Assembly (NCBI GenBank): GCA_025451135.1
Contig: JANWKW010000175.1
Span: forward strand, 1-9,444
DNA: 9,444 nt
Direction of reading: 5' to 3'
DNA from: Vulcanimicrobiia bacterium
Lineage (GTDB): Bacteria > Vulcanimicrobiota > Vulcanimicrobiia > Vulcanimicrobiales > Vulcanimicrobiaceae
Under the pieces are notes generated by a model that was given only the letters and a program-made list of their open reading frames with translations, made no database searches and was not told where the DNA came from. The translations under genes and the position numbers were made by a program. Positions within the stretch are counted from its first letter, which is position 1; every line of letters starts with the position of its first letter. This document shows, one piece after another, positions 7,090 to 9,444 of the stretch.

Positions 7090-8280
7090 GCCGAGCTTGT
7101 CGTAGGCGCGGAGTTTCGGGAAGATCTTCGCGGCGATCGCGATGACGACGAGGGTGGCGATGCCGCCCGCCACGACCGCCGCCACCGGGCCCACCAGCGC
7201 GGCGAGCGCCCCGGACTCGAAACCGCCGAGCTGGTTGGAGGCGCCGATGAAGATGTTCTCGACGGCGCTCACGCGCCCGCGCATCTCGTCGGGCGTGTCC
7301 AGCTGCACCAACGCGCTGCGGATGACGACGCTGACGATGTCGAATCCGCCGGTCGCCGCCAAGGCGATCAGCGAGACGATCAGATCGTGCGAGAGCCCGA
7401 AGACGATGGTCGCGACGCCGAAGCCGGCGACGACCCAGAGCAAGGTCGCGCCCGCCTTGCCCTTGAGCGGGCGGCGCGCGAGATATGCGCCGACCAGCAT
7501 CGCGCCGACGGCCGGCGCGCTGGTGAGCGCGCCGTAGCCGATCGGCCCGACGTGCAGGATCTGGGTGGCATAGATCGGCAGCAGCATGACCGCGCCGCCG
7601 AACAGGACCGCGAACAGATCGAGCGTGATCGCGCCGAGGATCACGGGACGGCGGAAGATGAAGCCGATGCCGTCGGCAGCGGCCTTCAGCTCGATCGGCT
7701 CGACAGCCGTCGGACGGGGTGTGAGGAACGTATAGGCGACCGCCGCAAGCGCGTAGGCGCCGGCGGCGACCGCGAACGCGACCGGCGTGCCGATCGCGAT
7801 CAGTAGCCCGCCGACGGCCGGTCCGGCGATGGTGATGATCTGACCGATCGCGGTCGTCATGGCTTGTGCGCGGATGTAGTGGTGCGACTGGACGATGCCG
7901 GCGAGCAGCGTCCGTTCGGCCGGGTCGCCCAGCGCGTGCGCGATGCCGATACCCGCGACGGCGCACAGGTTGAGGAGGAGCGAATGCGTGCCGGTGAGGA
8001 TCAAGGCGACGAACGCCAGCACCGCCGCGACCTCGCCGAGCGTGCAGAAGATGCAGACCAGGCGCCGATCGAAGCGATCGGCGATGATGCCGGCCGGTAT
8101 CGCCAGCAAGAGTTGGGGAACGAAGAGCACGAGTCCGACCAGCGCAAGATCGAAGGCTTGATGACGCAGGCCGTAGATCTGCCAGCCGACCGCGACGGTC
8201 TCGACGCTATAGCCGAGACGCGCGCCTTGGCGCGCTAGGAAGTAGGCGAGGTACTCACGATCGCGGAGAAGTTCACGCAC
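7075..8280 (-). CDS. MFS transporter, MFS_3 / EntS-like efflux type
   Basis: Inner-membrane major facilitator transporter of 401 residues with about 12 hydrophobic segments. The N-terminal LLRDREYLAYFLARQGARLG and VAVGWQIYGL are typical of the MFS_3 group (enterobactin exporter EntS and putative drug exporters). Motif A is present as GIIADRFDRR (64-73) in the loop between helices 2 and 3. The group hallmark TPDEMRGRVSAVENI lies at 329-343, followed by GASNQLGGFESG (346-357). Central loop 188-210 is short and contains acidic and basic residues. The start is GTG at 8278-8280; no good Shine-Dalgarno site is seen upstream of it. It is divergent from the small gene at 8334 and convergent with paralog B. 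The substrate cannot be read from sequence; no siderophore genes are adjacent. Confidence 0.9.
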   Translation of the reverse strand: MRELLRDREYLAYFLARQGARLGYSVETVAVGWQIYGLRHQAFDLALVGLVLFVPQLLLAIPAGIIADRFDRRLVCIFCTLGEVAAVLAFVALILTGTHSLLLNLCAVAGIGIAHALGDPAERTLLAGIVQSHHYIRAQAMTTAIGQIITIAGPAVGGLLIAIGTPVAFAVAAGAYALAAVAYTFLTPRPTAVEPIELKAAADGIGFIFRRPVILGAITLDLFAVLFGGAVMLLPIYATQILHVGPIGYGALTSAPAVGAMLVGAYLARRPLKGKAGATLLWVVAGFGVATIVFGLSHDLIVSLIALAATGGFDIVSVVIRSALVQLDTPDEMRGRVSAVENIFIGASNQLGGFESGALAALVGPVAAVVAGGIATLVVIAIAAKIFPKLRAYDKLGETTG

Positions 8281-8297
8281 GGTCCGATGCGGGTTCT

Positions 8298-8304
8298 GGA
8301 GGAG
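8298..8304 (+). promoter_or_regulatory. Displaced Shine-Dalgarno-like GGAGGAG
   Basis: This is the best anti-16S match in the right half of the window, but it is 29 bases from the ATG at 8334. An in-frame ATC at 8313 is 8 bases away. Either a rare near-cognate start is used or the match is chance. Confidence 0.3.
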
Positions 8305-8333
8305 CCGTCAACATCCCCCAGCTAACCAGCGAC

Positions 8334-8735
8334 ATGATGTTCCGCGCACACTCGACCTTCTTCGGACTCTTCACAGCCGCAGCGGCGCTCGGCATCGCGG
8401 GGATCGCGAGCGCATGGTCGTGGAACGCCGCGATCTACGTCTTCGGTCCGATCGTCGTGTTCGTGCTCGCCGCAAGGATCTTCGCCGGGTACGCGCCGCT
8501 CTCGTACGGGCGCGAGGAAAAGGAAATGGACCAGGACGCAGACGCTGCGGGCGACGACGGCCTCGAACGGTATTCCGCCGGCAGACGGCCGGGTATGCCC
8601 GCCTCGAACAACGAGTTGCTCGCCTCGGCGTACGCCAAAGCCCGGCTGGGAGGCATGACCGCCGACGCCACGGAGCGCTTTGCGAAGGTCGCCACGCGCG
8701 TCGATGAAGACGAACGTGGCGACCAGGAGCCGTAA
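8334..8735 (+). CDS. Two-helix membrane protein with charged C-terminal tail, unknown function
   Basis: I do not recognise this 133-residue protein. Two hydrophobic helices (about 9-28 and 32-50) are joined by a short turn around SWN, with conserved-looking Pro in the second helix (GPIVV). A long soluble tail from residue 51 is rich in Asp, Glu and Arg and includes NNELLASAYAKARLGG (residues 92-107), which could be a helix. Met codons at 8334 and 8337 are both possible starts; neither has a nearby ribosome site (see GGAGGAG at 8298). It ends 3 bases before the stop of the convergent Amt gene. Codon use is like its neighbours and antisense frames lack any family pattern, so it is probably a true gene, but without a recognised homolog. 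Confidence 0.6.
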   Translation: MMFRAHSTFFGLFTAAAALGIAGIASAWSWNAAIYVFGPIVVFVLAARIFAGYAPLSYGREEKEMDQDADAAGDDGLERYSAGRRPGMPASNNELLASAYAKARLGGMTADATERFAKVATRVDEDERGDQEP

Positions 8736-8740
8736 GGCTC
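8727..8740. other. Short hairpin on the convergent stop codons
   Basis: GAGCC, loop GTAA, GGCTC: a perfect 5-base-pair stem with a GNRA-type loop. The loop carries the TAA stop of the + strand gene; the right arm holds the end of the Amt stop. It is too short for a confident terminator. Confidence 0.3.
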
Positions 8741-9444
8741 AGATCCCGAGCGGGTAGGCCTCCTCGCCGTGGAGTTCCATGTCGAGGCCGGTCTCTTCGG
8801 CGTGCTCGTCCACCTTGACCCTGGTGACCAGGTTGATCAGCCACAAGAAGCCGTAGGTGAAGCCGAACGCCCACGCGCTGCAAACGATCGCCGCGACCAG
8901 CTGCTTGCCGAAGAACGATGGGTTGCCGTAGAGCAGGCCGTTCGCGCCGGCCGCGTTCCAGAGCGTCGAGCCGAAGATCCCGAGCATCACGATGCCGAGG
9001 AATCCGCCGACGCCGTGCACACCCCAGACGTCCAGCGCGTCGTCCCAACCGAGCTTGTTCTTGAGCGCGACCGCATAGTAGCAGACCAGGCCTGCGGCGA
9101 TGCCGATGATGACGGCGACCATCGGCGAGACGTAGCCTGCGGCCGGCGTGATGGTCGCGAGGCCTGCGACCGCGCCGGTCAGCAGGCCGATGAACTTGGG
9201 CTGACGTCCGTGCGCCCATTCGACCAGCAGCCACGCGACGGCGGCGAACGACGCCGCGATGTCGGTGTTGAGGAACGCCGACGCGGTGACCGCGTCGACG
9301 CGCAGTTCCGACCCGGCGTTGAAGCCGTACCAGCCGAACCAGAGCAGGCCGGTGCCGAGCGCGATCAGCGGGACGTTGTGCGGCTTGCTCTCCACGACCG
9401 CGCGGCGGCCGACGTAGAGCACCGAGGCGAGCGCTGCCGATCCG
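8739..9444 (-). CDS. amt: Ammonium transporter, Amt family (5' end outside window)
   Basis: Inner-membrane trimeric ammonium channel; the visible 235 residues cover the C-terminal part and the N-terminal helices lie beyond the right edge. The frame stays open to base 9444. Recognisable family segments are PHNVPLIALG, LLWFGWYGFNAGS, TPAAGYVSP and DVWGVHGVGGFLG; the His of GVHGVGG corresponds to the second of the twin pore histidines (H318 in E. coli AmtB). A Phe in SAFLNTD corresponds to a gate residue. The first twin His would be outside the window. The cytoplasmic tail ETGLDMELHGEEAY is the conserved C-terminal region involved in gating and PII (GlnK) control. A glnK gene is not visible; it could lie upstream, to the right. 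Confidence 0.97.
   Translation of the reverse strand, partial: GSAALASVLYVGRRAVVESKPHNVPLIALGTGLLWFGWYGFNAGSELRVDAVTASAFLNTDIAASFAAVAWLLVEWAHGRQPKFIGLLTGAVAGLATITPAAGYVSPMVAVIIGIAAGLVCYYAVALKNKLGWDDALDVWGVHGVGGFLGIVMLGIFGSTLWNAAGANGLLYGNPSFFGKQLVAAIVCSAWAFGFTYGFLWLINLVTRVKVDEHAEETGLDMELHGEEAYPLGI

Noticed and set aside
6590..7966. A 458-codon - strand frame overlapping the MFS gene and the paralog B region.
   Set aside because: Its N-terminal half is nearly all Arg/His/Gly from a shifted frame of the MFS gene, which itself has clear helices and motif A.
8371..9234. A 287-codon - strand frame overlapping the amt and small membrane protein genes.
   Set aside because: Arg-rich shadow of the amt frame; no motifs.

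Overview
The window is GC-rich (roughly two thirds G+C) and densely coded, with no gene-free stretch longer than about 100 bases. It comes from a bacterium with an outer membrane: one gene encodes a signal-peptide-bearing beta-barrel porin ending in phenylalanine, and the phosphate-binding protein is a soluble periplasmic form without a lipobox cysteine. I cannot fix the lineage from the sequence alone. The style would fit a high-GC diderm such as Eremiobacterota/Vulcanimicrobiota or a proteobacterium, but that is only a guess.

Left part (1-3215): a phosphate-uptake block. It holds the ATPase subunit PstB (its first codons lie outside the window), an intergenic region with AT-rich direct repeats that could be a Pho-type operator and promoter, an OprD-like outer-membrane porin, and the periplasmic phosphate-binding protein PstS. 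A strong hairpin terminator closes the block. No phoU follows pstB. PstC and PstA, if present, would lie to the left. The block implies a path from porin to PstS to the inner-membrane Pst transporter.

Middle part (3240-7078): a tightly packed + strand run. It holds threonine 3-dehydrogenase (tdh), 2-amino-3-ketobutyrate CoA ligase (kbl, 4-base overlap), thymidine kinase (tdk), and two small exported proteins of unknown function (second pair also overlapping by 4 bases). Tdh and Kbl convert threonine to glycine and acetyl-CoA; Tdk salvages thymidine. The two exported proteins look like diverged paralogs of each other, sharing two cysteines and a spaced Y-R-A-G-P-A-A-C pattern. This is the least described item in the window.

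Right part (7075-9444): an MFS_3-type efflux transporter on the - strand, whose stop overlaps the stop of the preceding + strand gene. It is followed by a short + strand gene for a two-helix membrane protein of unknown function and by the C-terminal two thirds of an Amt ammonium transporter on the - strand, running off the right edge. Convergent genes are separated by 3 bases or fewer, and small inverted repeats span both junctions.

Most of the window is ordinary metabolism and transport. I see no CRISPR array, transposon, tRNA, rRNA or recognisable defence system.
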